DNA from: Sinotaia quadrata
Taxonomy: Eukaryota > Mollusca > Gastropoda > Architaenioglossa > Viviparidae
Direction: 5' to 3'
Assembly: GCA_028829895.1 (NCBI GenBank)
Contig: CM054179.1
Span: forward strand, 55,403,391 to 55,467,390
DNA: 64,000 bases
Numbering within the stretch: position 1 is the stretch's first letter; each line of letters starts with the position of its first letter. This document shows, one piece after another, positions 1-12,240 of this stretch. A program made the position numbers and the translations under genes. A model generated the notes under the pieces. It did no database searches, was not told the origin of the DNA, and saw nothing but the letters and a program-made list of their open reading frames with translations.

Positions 1-148
1 CTGGTCTGAGAATGGTAGTTAAATAGTAAATTCCCAACTGGTCTGAGAATGGTAGTTAAATAGTAAATTCCCAACTGGTCTGAGAATGGTAGTTAAATAG
101 TAAATTCCCAAATGGTCTGAGAATGGTAGTTAAATAGTAAATTCCCAA
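1..148. repeat. 37-bp minisatellite, 4 copies, cut by window edge
   Basis: Units begin at 1, 38, 75 and 112 with CTGGTCTGAGAATGGTAGTT (fourth starts ATGG). The array probably continues to the left of the window. Confidence 0.95.
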
Positions 149-404
149 ATGCAAATATGCTTTCTAATCATGTTTCTAATGAAGTGAATGCACACTTTGT
201 TCTTCTATTAATCCCGTTTATCACAGGTTGTTTTTATCTACACAATGTTGTTTTCTTAATGTCCACTTATATTATAATCTAATGATTTAACTTTATCGTA
301 CACGTGACGAAAAACTAGCGTTAGGTTGTCTTTGTTTACACAGCAGTTTTAACCTGAGACAATGCCTTTTCTCTTACAACGTAACGATTTCAGTTTGTCA
401 TTAC

Positions 405-572
405 AGAATACATTTACGTTATAGCATACTGCTGTAGAGGACAGTTTACTTTATAGCATACTGTTGTAATGGACAGTAACTTTATGTTATAGGATACTAC
501 TGTAGTGGATAGATTACTTTATTTTATTACATATTGTTATAGTTGACAGAACTTTATGTTATAGCATACCTT
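405..572. repeat. Diverged ~40-60-bp repeat, 4 copies
   Basis: Repeats of TTATAGCATACTGTTGTA followed by GGACAG with substitutions and indels. The rest of 149-915 is AT-rich with no recognisable gene. Confidence 0.6.
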
Positions 573-927
573 TATAATCTGAACACACCTCAAAAGATAA
601 TAGGAAATAAATGGTGGATAAGTTTATTATAATATGCGGACTGTGCAATAATATATTAGTGAGTCACGTTATTAGCACAAAGTGACAGGAGTCAAGTAAT
701 CATATTCGTGTGACGCGCGTACAGACTACACGACTTAATCACAAGTAGAGATGTGTCATTTTTACCAATAATTATATATTGTCATGTTTGTTTAGATGTC
801 TGGATTTTAATCGTAATTTTACTTATGCTATCTGGATGTATGCCTTTGCACACGTCCCCTTAAATCTTTCTCCAATACATGTATAAGTATCTCCAGTAAA
901 TGTCTTAAATCTACAGTGTACCATATT

Positions 928-1092
928 ACCTTCACCACGACCACCACCACGACCACCACGACCACCACGACCACCACCACGACCACCACCACGACCACCA
1001 CCACGACCACCACCACGACCACCACCACCACCACGACCAACACTACCACCACCACGACCACCACCACCACCACCACCACCACCATCGCCGCC
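928..1092. repeat. CCA/CGA trinucleotide array
   Basis: Mostly ACC with interspersed ACG, in 9- and 12-bp super-units. It gives open frames on both strands (poly-Thr, poly-Val, Gly-Arg), which are not taken as genes. Confidence 0.9.
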
Positions 1093-1206
1093 GCCACAAC
1101 CACGATTGCTTGTCACTAATAGTGTTCGCACTACAACAGCGATGCCAAATCTGTAGTTAAGAAACGTTTTCAATCTGCAAATTAAAAATTATTACTTGTC
1201 ACGTTC

Positions 1207-1499
1207 GCATGGCAACATATATTAAAAAAATCTTTTGCTTTGTTACTGTTGTTGTTGGTTGTGTGTGCGAGCGTTGATGGTCGCAGACAATTGCCTCTTA
1301 TTGCCGATGGGCGCGTTCATGCAATGTCAACTCCCGCTGATAATAATTTGCCCACGAAAATTTTTCTTGGACAACCTCCACATCCCCTCCCTTGTCCACT
1401 CTCCTTTCTTTGCTTCCGTGGAAGAAAGATGACACAGGAACCCCTGAAGGTGGTCATTTCTCTGTCATTTGCCGTAAACGCTGTTTTCATCATTCTGTG
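1207..1499 (+). pseudogene. Possible secreted-protein first exon, frame-broken (unrecognised)
   Basis: An ATG at 1213 leads into a frame that would give a signal-peptide-like hydrophobic run, but the run (LLLLLLVVCASVDG) lies in the next frame; the switch falls in an A7 tract at about 1225-1231. That second frame stays open to TGA at 1498 and has a double Arg after the hydrophobic core and a C-x5-C-F-R-G-R-K pattern near 1399-1434, like an amidation/dibasic cleavage site. No family recognised. It may be a broken gene, an assembly error in the A-run, or chance. Confidence 0.25.
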
Positions 1500-1775
1500 A
1501 AGAAAATTCATTAATAGCATACCAGGCCGTGTACTCTTCATGCTGTCTCGCGGATGTTTGTAAATGTCACAAAGTCGGAAACGTGCCATAGAGCGCTGTC
1601 GCCTGGTCTGTAAGTGCTGTCCGACCTTCAGACGACCCAGGTTTCATCCAGCCTCTTTCACACACACTCCCCCTCCCCGCCCCAGTTTAGTTTTGTGTAA
1701 ATTTTACGGCATTCAAAATCGTGTGGCATGAAAAAGCATTATCGCTTCGTGTTCGAAGTGAGATACTTCTATAAC

Positions 1776-2022
1776 AAGGAGACTTGTGATTTTTCCTGTA
1801 GAGAGACTTGTAGTTTTTCCTGTAGAGACGTGATTTTTCCTGAAGAGAGGCATGTGGTTTTTTTCTGTAGAGAGACTTGTGGTGTTTATTGTAGAAAGAC
1901 TTGTGGGTTTTCCTGTAGAAACTTGTGGTTTTTCCCTATGGAGAGACTTGTGGGTTTTTTCCTATAGAAAGACTTGTGGTTTTTCCTTTAGAGAGACTTA
2001 TTGTTTTTTCTTGTAGAAAAAG
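1776..2022. repeat. Degenerate ~25-bp minisatellite, ~10 copies
   Basis: Units carry GAGACTTGTGGTTTTTCCTG with variable length. Flanking 2023-2744 shows no gene. Confidence 0.8.
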
Positions 2023-2742
2023 GGAAGTTATGATTTGTTCCTAAAGGAAGAAGTCGAAAGTGTTCCCTAAGAATGAACAGAAGGTGCTCCCAAGTGTAGC
2101 AAACCAAAAGACGGTATCATTACAATAATAAAGGGTTGGATACTGTGACGTTTTGCTGGGAGATGGGAAAAATGTTAATTCTCCACCCCACCCCATCCTT
2201 GGGTCACCCTTAACCTTTTGGCTGTCCACACGTCAGAGAGATGAATGATAGATAAGTAGAATAGAAGAACGATAACTCTAGAAGATAGCTTGATCCATCT
2301 GATACATATAACCAGGTATATTACTTAAACACAGGTGGCAGACTACAACATATAATATGCACATGAGTAAAGCTAACAAGAGTGGTTTAAATATCAAAAT
2401 ATATGTATTCAATAAGAAATAACAAAACACAGCATGGTTATATATAGCAGATAACTCAAGACTTTATAAATGGTTATAGTTCATAATCACAACCATGTGA
2501 TGTCACAACAGAAAGTTCTTTTGAGTCCTATGGCACTGAGGTAGTTATTTCGTTCGTTTCTATGAATGAACTATAATTGAGTTTATTAAAAAATAAACAT
2601 TGAATGTTTCTGATTGAACTCTAAAAGTATTTTTTATTAAAGTTTGAGTGAATCTGATTGAATCTTGACTGAAGCTGTTCAGCTTGTTGGTTTCAAAATC
2701 ACGTAGATCAGGGGTTGCCTGACGGGTCGTCTAGGGTCCCAG

Positions 2743-2743
2743 T

Positions 2744-2780
<37 letters not shown>
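2743..2780. repeat. AT dinucleotide repeat
   Basis: About 17 AT units. Flank 2781-3060 is plain AT-rich sequence. Confidence 0.9.
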
Positions 2781-2783
<3 letters not shown>

Positions 2784-3060
2784 GCCATGCTCGATGAATT
2801 CAACAGACAAGATAATGTAGTTCTGTTATGGTATTGCTTCATGGCTCACCACTCGTCAAATTCAAAGTCTCAGTCAAAGTGCCTATCTGCCAGTAAAAAA
2901 CATATGCTAAGAATTTGTCCACGTGTTTTCTTACTTACATGGTTATCATACATTTAAATATCATAAATGAAAAATAACAATATAAAATAAATTTAATGTT
3001 AAGAGATAGCATAAATATAATATTAGTTGGGTAATAATATATACAGAGGATAGCTTCTAC

Positions 3061-3583
3061 TGTGTAGATAACCGGCAAAAGAGTTAGTAATTAATAACTC
3101 ATTAAGGCTGTGTAGATAACCAGCAAAAGAATTAGTAATTATAACTCATTAAGGCTGTGTAGATAACCAGCAAAAGAATTAGTAATTATAACTCATTAAG
3201 GCTGTGTAGATAACCAGCAAAAGAATTAGTAATTATAACTCATTAAGGCTGTGTAGATAACCAGCAAAAGAATTAGTAATTATAACTCATTAAGGCTGTG
3301 TAGATAACCAGCAAAAGAATTAGTAATTATAACTCATTAAGGCTGTGTAGATAACCAGCAAAAGAATTAGTAATTATAACTCATTAAGGCTGTGTAGATA
3401 ACCAGCAAAAGAATTAGTAATTATAACTCATTAAGGCTGTGTAGATAACCAGCAAAAGAATTAGTAATTATAACTCATTAAGGCTGTGTAGATAACCAGC
3501 AAAAGAATTAGTAATTATAACTCATTAAGGCTGTGTAGATAACCAGCAAAAGAATTAGTAATTAATAACTCATTAAGGCTGTG
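3061..3583. repeat. 47-bp minisatellite, ~11 copies
   Basis: Near-identical units starting TGTGTAGATAACCAGCAAAA; the edge units carry an extra A and substitutions, the usual pattern of homogenised centres. Confidence 0.95.
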
Positions 3584-4921
3584 AGCCAAACTTGTCACAT
3601 CTAGCGGCCTGCTAAATCGTGCCGGCCGTGGGTTGGCTTACGCGCTGAACAACTTCTGTACCTAGATCTAATTATTTACGACATAGATCACCAATCACCA
3701 TAGCTCTCTCCCTTTCTTTTCCTTGTGGTTGTTGTGCTCGTTAACAAGTGTAGCATGTTATTGATGTTAGTAAGACTTCAGTAAAGAAACTTGTCAATAA
3801 ATTAAATAATAACGTAATATTTTTAATATCGGGATAACATCGTCTGTGTGGAATCACGCCAAGCGATTGGATAGTGACATGGCGAAATGCAATCTGTGCG
3901 ATGAAATTCTATGGGCGAAGGGCGATTGAACTTCATGCCCTACTTTTAAATACGTTATTGTTGTTGACATTTTATTTAGTTTTAGTTTACTTTAGTTTAT
4001 GTAATGATTGATAATATTAAAAATAAACGTTTGCGTTGTACATATAAAGATCATAACTAATAGTAAGTCACTAAATGCATACCTTTGGCTAATGTATGAA
4101 ATAGAGCACATGTTTAATGGTTAAGTAGCTTTGTGCAGAGATCGTGAGAATATCATAATTAATTTTTTCATTACGAGCATTGTCTCTTTTGCTAATCTGT
4201 CCATGCATACATACGATATATATATATATATGTATGTTTACTTGTATGAGTACTTTCACTGGATTTGTAATTATTTAATTAAATAGCATGACAGCTTTTA
4301 ACAAAAACTGAGAAATAAGGAAAAAAGAAACGAAAACTTTTAATTTTGTTTTTACTGTGGAAGAAAAAAAATCCACGCTAAAATACTGTAGCAGACACTT
4401 TGCGACTAGGAATAAGCAATGAAGTTGTCAGGTGACTGGAGAAAACTGCACGTGTCGCCTGAGGTTAACCGTTTCAATGTATGAACATTGCTTTGGTAAT
4501 CTTCTGTTCGACTTTTAAGATCACTGCAAGTGTGGTTGTGTGTGGGTCTCAACATAGATTTTTGCTGTGCAGATCGAGGCAAAATTTTGACGACTGGAAT
4601 ATTTCTTGGTAATCGATGGTTTCCAGACAGGCACACAGAAACCTGTCAAGGCTAAAAATGATTGTCACAAACACCAAATTACATTACCAACATTTTGGAA
4701 TTATTCCTTTAGTACTATAAATCATAACAAAATTAATCTCGCTGTTATTGCTAAGTCTTCACGGAAAATAGCTGCACGCGACACACAAATTGCCGAAATT
4801 AAAGGAAGGAACACGAAGTCCAGCAGGAAATACTAGTTTTGATTTTCATTGTTGACTGTCTTAAAAATGTATAACAAGTGTACTTTCTTCGTGTTGAAAG
4901 TACATTCAACATAATTTCAAT
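3584..4921. other. No gene recognised
   Basis: Unique AT-rich sequence with a GC-richer patch at 3600-3660 and a short AT run at 4219-4234. Short open frames at 4406-4836 show no family features. Confidence 0.6.
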
Positions 4922-5190
4922 GTATTTTAGATTTAGACAAATGTCCTTGACAAATAAATATAATAAAGTCACACAAATATTTGTTTATGAAAATCCGCTT
5001 AGATAAAATATTCTTAATAAATAACAGTATTACACAAATAGTGCTTTTATAAATATCCTTAACAAATAAAAATATCACACAAATTGTATTTTATGAACAT
5101 CCTCTTAGATAAAATATTCTTAACGAATAACAATAACACACAAATAGTTGTTTATGAAGATCCGCTTACATAAATGTCCTTAACTACCAG
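4922..5190. repeat. Degenerate 65-bp array, left block
   Basis: Diverged units with CACACAAATAGTTGTTTATG and CTTACATAAATGTCCTTAA-like segments, the same family as 7019-7365 on the other side of copy A. Confidence 0.75.
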
Positions 5191-5257
5191 TCTTTCCGGA
5201 GACTAAGGCATTAAAAATTGCCCGGCCTCATTTCAATAAATATTAAAATGGTAAAAC

Positions 5258-6770
5258 ATATGTGTGACAAAGTAAATTTGCCCCTTCCTATTTTAATTTT
5301 AATTGTTATATAAGTTGTTAAATTGTCAGAGTGATCTGACCTTGTGCACTCCTTATGGTGTTATTTTAAAAGTGTTGAGTTGAAGTAAACAGCCTGAGGC
5401 TAGAACATTCTAGATTCGCTGACCTAGTGGAAACTGAGTGAGCAGTTTTCTATTATCCAATGATTATGATTTATGAGAATGAGACTAACCAATGGGTTGA
5501 TTTTAAGGAGTTTACTTGCAGTAGAGAATTTTGCTGTCTATTCACTTTAGAATTTGAACAAAGAGAGAAGTCTAGCTCTGAAGGCAGTCGTTAGCTTGAG
5601 TGGTGAGTTTAAACTGACTGATTGAGAGAGAGTGGACTTAGAAAGATTTCATGTATTTTATTATGATATGTCACAATTGTGTTTATGTAAAGATCTACTA
5701 TATATAAGTTGATTTATTTACTACAAATGTTTGTACTAAGGTGTGCCCATGAGGTAAAAATATGTGACATTATTTGATACATTGTATATGTGCATGGGGC
5801 TAATAACTACTGTTGCAGGAGATTGTAAGTTTTGAGAACAGGTGTCAGATAGAATGGAGTTATGTTGTAATGAATAAGAAACTTAGGCTTGCCCCTTGAT
5901 TGTATGTTTCAGCAAGCAGCCTTCTGATTTCTTCTTCTTTTGGTTGTGTTTGAGTGTCAGCCTAAGTGTGAGTTCAACCCTGAGCTGTGAGTCTCAAGTG
6001 GAGTCTCAAGTTCAACTTTCAAGTTCCTAGCTACCCTTTGTTTGTTCACGTGACTTGAGTGACCAGGAAAGTGCGGGAAACTTGCAAAGTGTGTTGTAGA
6101 TTGTGTAAGCATAAGTGTAAGTATGCTACACCCTTACTTTTGATGTACCAAAGTAATGATGCTAAGTACATCAATCCAGTGAAGATAACACAATCATTGT
6201 GGTTTTTTCTCGTCAAGAAATTGACGGCAAGAGTGCAAGGTCGATTGAGAATAACGACGCATCAGTGTTTTCTTGATCACAAGGCAGGAACACATGCTGA
6301 ACACGGATATTTTGACACTGTGACGTGATTGAAGAAGCCAGTGAAAAGACTGTGGAAGTTGTATTTAATCCAGGTTATGTGTTTATAATAACCTCTTCTA
6401 ATAACTCCATTTCTATTCTCTGAAAGGACTAACCTGCAATTTGTATTGACTCTATTGTTGAACTATAATTAGCTGTAATTATATATATGTAGAGAGAGAC
6501 TGTAAACTATAATTACCCGAATGTGGGTTCCTGGAATATTGATGTCAGATTATCTGTTTCATTGTAATTGCCATTTGTATAGTTGATTTTTCTTTTAATG
6601 AACTGATTGTTAAATTTATTAACCTTACACATAATGATATTCTTATGTTGGAGAAGAACGTGAGTGGATGGGGGCTCGCTAAATATAGATTAAAGTTGAA
6701 TTTATCTTCCTTAGTAAGAAGTTTTCCACCTGCAGAAAACCTTATGTGACTATAAATGTTGTTTTTTTGA
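5258..6770 (+). mobile_element. Dispersed repeat family, copy A (~1.5 kb)
   Basis: Shares its whole length, in the same order, with copies B and C: a start around AAAGTAAATTTGCC, then TTGTCAGAGT, CACTCCTTATGGTGTTATTT, the GTTAGCTTGA region, GGGCTAATAACTACTGTTGC, and an end section with TGTTGGAGAAGAACGTGAG, TGGGGGCTCGCT and TAGTAAGAAG. No conserved coding frame was found. Unclassified; an LTR-retroelement origin is one option because TGGGGGCTCG (6669) equals the first ten bases of the proline-tRNA primer site used by some retroelements. Confidence 0.75.
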
Positions 6771-7018
6771 TTGTAATTTGATTGTTTCTAATCTTTATAA
6801 TTATTTTTTTAAGAATATAAATGCTTTATTAATTTTCACTCATCTTTGTGTCATTCCTTATCATCTTCACTTTATGTAAATTTCATCTTGTATTTTTTAT
6901 GCTATCTTTGTTCCTGTTCTATATTTAGTGAGAATCACCTGGAGGATCGTAGATCTACGGAATCGTTGACCTCAATGAATTGTGTAGATCTAGATTGTTA
7001 TTTATTTTATCGGCGACC

Positions 7019-7365
7019 AACTTTAACAAATAACAATATCACACAAATAGATGTTTCTGAATATCTGCTTACATAAATGTCCTTAAATTAACAAATAACA
7101 ATATCACACAAATAGTTGTTTATGAATATCTGCTTACATAAATGTCCTTAAATTAACAAACAACAATATCACACAAATAGATGTTTCTGAATATCTGCTT
7201 ACATAAATGTCCTTAAATTAACAAATAACAATATCACACAAATAGTTGTTTATGAATATCTGCTTACATAAATGTCCTTAAATTAACAAACAACAATATC
7301 ACACAAATAGATGTTTCTGAATATCTGCTTACATAAATGTCCTTAAATTAACAAACAACACTATC
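7019..7365. repeat. 65-bp minisatellite with 130-bp dimer structure
   Basis: Units alternate between AATAGATGTTTCTGAATATC and AATAGTTGTTTATGAATATC, so the true repeat is a dimer. 6771-7018 between copy A and this block is AT-rich without a gene. Confidence 0.88.
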
Positions 7366-8660
7366 AAACAAGTTGTTTTTTATATTAAAGTCTGCATAAG
7401 GTATCATAGTCTGATTTTGTTTGAAGAATTGTTTTTAGTTTGATATGTAATTTGCTGTAATTCGCATAGGATATTAATATGATTAAAATACAAAAAAAAA
7501 GCAACCAATACGATCTGCAAAGAATTATTTACAAAAAATCAATTTATTCCATTAAAAAATTCTCTTTCAAAGAATTTGAACAGAAAATTTGTCAGTCGAG
7601 GATCGATAAGGGTCGAGGACGTAATTATCTTTCGCTGTTATAAAAAAAATATCAGGAACATAGTCATCATTCGAATGATACTTTTATGGTGGCTTCATAA
7701 ATGATCGTTAAAAAAAACAAACTTGGACACTATCGATGACGTCATACCATGCCGAGAAAATGTATTCTTTTCGTTGGACTTCACGCATCGTCTAGCTTCA
7801 AAAGCAAATTTTATTTTGGCTACAATAAAAGTTGATTGTATTTATAAATTCTAACGTACACACAACAATCTGTCGTCCTCAAGACGATAATCTGAAATAT
7901 TGATTTAGCTACACTATTGGACGATTATATATATTTATAAAGTCTATTATTAATAGACAAAGAGTAATACAATAAGACACAAGCACAAGACAAGAAAGTT
8001 GATGGAAAAATGTGAATTTAAAAGTGGAAGACTGTTAAGTGAGATACACAGAGGAGTAATACAAGAGTACATTAGCGTAAAGACTAAAATGACTCTTCAA
8101 TTTCATAATGAATGACCATCAGCATTTGAAGTTATGAACCTGTCCGAAACTGGCATTTATTACAGTCCAATCATGTCCACATGTTGCATAAGTGTAAGCA
8201 GTCAAATGTCAGGTGGACTGGGCACGATTAAATTAGTCATATGTTAAAATGGATTGGAAAGTAGTGTATGCCAGATGACACTCCTAAAGTAGTATTATAA
8301 AACTGGACTGAACAAGTCTAAAGTAAGATCTATCGGGTAAGCTAAAATAGTCTTAATAAGAGCTTACATAAGTCTGTAGTGTGTTAAATCTGTCGAGATA
8401 GGTCTTCTTGGAAGTCTTATGACGTCAGTGGTTTGGTCCAATGGATTGTACAGGTACAATCACGACATCAGAATAGTAGGACTGGTAGTGTTTGGAAAAT
8501 AAATCCTATTGGCTCTATAAAAATAACATCAACAAAATGAGTGTAAAAATAGACACACTTTGAGTACGTACACTTTGTAGGTATAAATAACATTGATTAT
8601 TTAAATGATTTTTAGGTGCATCAGTGTATCTGTTAGCGCAAGCGCATTTGTATTTGTCTC
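7366..8660. other. No gene recognised
   Basis: AT-rich unique sequence. No frame of note on either strand and no repeat beyond short A-runs. Confidence 0.6.
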
Positions 8661-8958
8661 GTGTTCTGCAGCCAAGAGGTCATTAACATTGTACTTTATT
8701 GTTCTGCCTGCAGCCAAGAGGTCATTAACATTGTACTTTTTGTTCTGCCTGCAGCCAAGAGGTCATTAACATTGTACTTTATTGTTCTGCCTGCAGCCAA
8801 GAGGTCATTAACATTGTACTTTATTGTTCTGCCTGCAGCCAAGAGGTCATTAACATTGTACTTTATTGTTCTGCTTGCAGCCAAGAGGTCATTAACATTG
8901 TACTTTTTGTTCTGCCTGCAGCCAAGAGGTCATTAACATTGTACTTTATTGTTCTGCG
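8661..8958. repeat. 41/42-bp minisatellite, ~7 copies
   Basis: Units GCCTGCAGCCAAGAGGTCAT, in two length forms differing by one A in the ACTTT-A-TTGTT segment; every unit contains a CTGCAG site. Confidence 0.95.
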
Positions 8959-9783
8959 TGCGATCAAGTATTTAATTAGCCCTGCATCAAGTCCCGCACT
9001 CCGCAATACATCTTTACGCGAAATATACACGACAGAAATATACACACATAGCACAGTGACTCACGCACATGCACAGTGAGATATATTGACACATATACAC
9101 AGATGCACGCACACGACACTCATATAAATACATATAATAATACACAGACACCTACACTTACAGAGATACATAAGTCACGCAAAGATTATGACCCTTCACA
9201 AGCATGCAACAGACAGAAAACCTAATAGTATACGTACTGATGTAGAAAAAAATAATATTAAGAAGAAACATTTTACATTTTTTATAACGATTTTATCACT
9301 CGCCTCTCATGAGTTGTCTACAAAGTTTGGTATCGACCACTGATTTCTAATCATCCAATCGATCGCAAATTGCCTTTAACTACGTCCTACAGTTGATCTC
9401 GTACCTATGTTTATGAATTCTTTCTAACTATAACATTCCTTCTTTTCACCGCTCAAAGGGAAGTAAGTCAATTTACGTGTCCAGTCTTAAGCAATATGGC
9501 ATGTTTAACTTTGTCTTATTTTATACAGTAACGATGTAGTCAGCAACTTCATTTATTCCGAAAGTGGAGTTATCTGCCCACGTTGCAAGCATACAATTGG
9601 ACCCTATTTAACAACTAAAACTTTTAAAAAAACCAACGAAATCAAAGTTTAGTTTTAACAATTGTTCATTAACTTGCAATATTTCGGAATGTACAACGCG
9701 TCACTACATTTTAGCTGAAGTTCAAGGACGATTTCTTTAAAGACTAAAGCAGAGAAAGAGAATGCAGTTGATGGTAGTAGAAA
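8959..9783. other. No gene recognised
   Basis: The first part (9000-9180) is rich in loose ACACA/CATATA tracts; the rest is unique AT-rich sequence. Confidence 0.6.
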
Positions 9784-9890
9784 ATACTACTACTGTTAGT
9801 ATAACTGTTACTACTACTACTACTACCACAACTACTATTTGTATAACTGCTCCTACTATTGTTACTACCACAACTGCTTATACTTCTTGT
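9784..9890. repeat. Imperfect ACT trinucleotide tract
   Basis: TACTACTAC runs interrupted by GTT and ACA. It produces a threonine-rich short frame with no other support. 9891-10487 has no gene. Confidence 0.8.
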
Positions 9891-10487
9891 AACTACTTGT
9901 ATTCACTAGACCAGGAGCACTTGAAAGTATTGCATTTGAAAAGGAAAATTAAGTACACAAACTTCAAGGGAGACAGACTTGTCCCCTAACGCTGTCGGTA
10001 ACATTTCCCATGGTTGTTCTTTGAAGATATTGATTTTTGAAAATCTTGGTATAAACCTCGAAATGAAGGTTTACAACTCTTTTCAGACAACATACATATT
10101 GGAAAGGCTAATATAATAGCAATAACAACAGTAACAAAACAAATATCATGATGATGATCTTGATAAAATTAAAATTAACAACACTCTATTACTAGTATCA
10201 CTGTTATCAGTTTATTACTACATGTTATGTTGTATTCATGTGTAAACGAATGGTTTCTGCTAAGAAGATAACATAACAAACATCACTCCTGCCCTGTTAT
10301 TTTGTTCTTTCCGAAGCCTTTCATTCAAGTGACATTTAGATCCCTCCCACTCACCCTTTACTGGACAAACAAGTCCTCCAGACAGTGTGAAAGTCAGAAA
10401 AAATCAAATAACTACGACAGCCTTTTTAGCAGCTAATGTCAGTTAAACGTTTTCTGCTAGATAAATCCTATGGATTCCCAGCAACGC

Positions 10488-10800
10488 GATGTCATTGCAT
10501 AGTAGTGACTGTAGACATGTAGCTCTCGACACGATGGCATTATATAGTAGTGGCTGTAAACATGTAGCTCTCGACAGGATGGCATTATATAGTAGTGACT
10601 GTAAACATGTAGCTCTCGACATGATGGCATTATATAGTAGTGGCTGTAAACATGTAGCTCTCGACGCGATGGCATTATATAGTAGTGGCTGTAAACATGT
10701 AGCTCTCGACGCGATGGCATTATATACTATAGTAGTGATTGTAAACATGTAGCTCTCGACACGATGGCATTATATAGTAGTGACTGTAAACATGTAGCTG
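10488..10800. repeat. 45-bp minisatellite, 7 copies, abutting copy B
   Basis: Units GATGGCATTATATAGTAGTG ending in TCTCGACAC. The last unit is cut inside CATGTAGCT exactly where the dispersed repeat begins. The period is a multiple of three, so frames stay open on both strands. Confidence 0.95.
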
Positions 10801-12052
10801 TTACAGAGTAAATTTGCCTCTCTCTATTTTAAAATTAAATTGCTAAATTGTCAGAGTTACTAGACTTTGTGCACTCCTTATGGTATTATTTTTTAAAGTA
10901 TCTGAATTGAAGTAAACAGCTCCAGAAAGAATATTCTAGATTACTGATGAAATGCAAACTGAGTGAGTAGTTTTCTATATAATGAATCATAAGAACGAGA
11001 CCAGCCAATGGGATTAGATTAAAGAATTCACTTGATGTAGAAAATTCCACTCTCTAATCACTTTTTGAATTTGGTGGGGAAGAAGAAACTCCGGCTTTGA
11101 AAGGCAGTCATTAGCTTGTTGGTGAGTTAAAATTGACTGATTGAGAGAGAATGGACTTAGGAATATTTCATGCATTATCATTATTGATATTTTATACTTC
11201 TGATTATATAGAGATGTACTATGTGAGTTGACTTTTATTTCTACAGTTGTTTGAACTAAGCTGCACACATGTAGTGTGCTAATACTTGACATTGTTTGAT
11301 ATGATGTATTTATTTTACCATGTGAGTGTATTGGGCTAATAAGTTCTGTTGCAGGAGATTTAAGTTGAGAATGGGATTTGAGACAGAATGGAGTTATATT
11401 GTGACCAAAGGGAAACTTAGTTTGTTCTTTGATTGTATTTTGCAGTGAACAAGTGACATTTTGACTTTGGATTTCAAGTTTCGAGTTCCCAGTGACCAGG
11501 TAGGCACAGGAATGTCTGTTTTGGTGTGTATAAGCATGAGGAAGTATGCTACACACCCTTGATATATATGCTGGACACATTGGGATAATTCTAGTATACT
11601 GAAGTTGCTAGAATTACTGTAATCATCATGTTCTGCTTGAAGGAATGGACACGATGAGGAGAGCTCTCAAGTTCATCAAGAATAGAACAGCACCACATCA
11701 GTGGTTTCCACGTGGGTGGCAGGAGTCACGTGTTAATGGCCATTGTAACATCATTGCAAAGACCACTGACTGATATTGAAGCAGTTCTTAATCTAGGTAA
11801 TGTAAATGATAGGACCTACCTGCGATTTGTATTGACTCTGTTGTTGAACTGTAATTATATAATTTTTTTTATATATTTATATATAGAGAGAGACTGTGTA
11901 AAAATTATCAAAACATGAGTTCATGGAATATTGATGTCAAGTAATCTATTTCATTGTAATTGTCATATGTATATTTGATTGTTCATTTAATAAATTTATT
12001 GACTTTCTACTGCATATTAATAATCTTATATTGGAGAAGAAAGTGGACGCAT

Positions 12053-12122
<70 letters not shown>

Positions 12123-12240
12123 AGCTCGCTAAATATAGATTAAAGTAAGATTTGTTTTCTCCTTTAGTAAGAAGTTTCCACATATGGAAATATGCATGTG
12201 ACCGTAAATGTTGTTTTATGTTGTGGAAGAGAGAAAACGT
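10799..12240 (+). mobile_element. Dispersed repeat family, copy B (~1.44 kb)
   Basis: Second near-complete copy, starting TGTTACAGAGTAAATTTGCC directly at the end of a 45-bp tandem array and ending near TGTTGTGGAAGAGAG. It contains a TG microsatellite at 12056-12120 where copies A and C have a short G-rich motif. A 188-codon open frame on its minus strand (11014-11580) has no counterpart in copies A or C and is not taken as a gene. Confidence 0.78.
12056..12120. repeat. TG dinucleotide repeat (~32 units)
   Basis: Uninterrupted TG run inside copy B of the dispersed repeat. Confidence 0.95.

Noticed and set aside
823..1173. Glycine/arginine-, valine- and threonine-rich open frames
   Set aside because: They are translations of the CCA/CGA microsatellite in different frames.
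2707..2745. CAGGGGTTGCC motif resembling a hAT terminus
   Set aside because: No matching inverted end or 8-bp duplication was found nearby.
3595..3660. GC-rich patch considered as tRNA or SINE head
   Set aside because: No cloverleaf pairing or clear A and B box promoter could be traced by eye.
11014..11580. 188-codon minus-strand open frame
   Set aside because: It lies antisense inside copy B of the dispersed repeat, and copies A and C do not keep the frame; no domain is recognisable.
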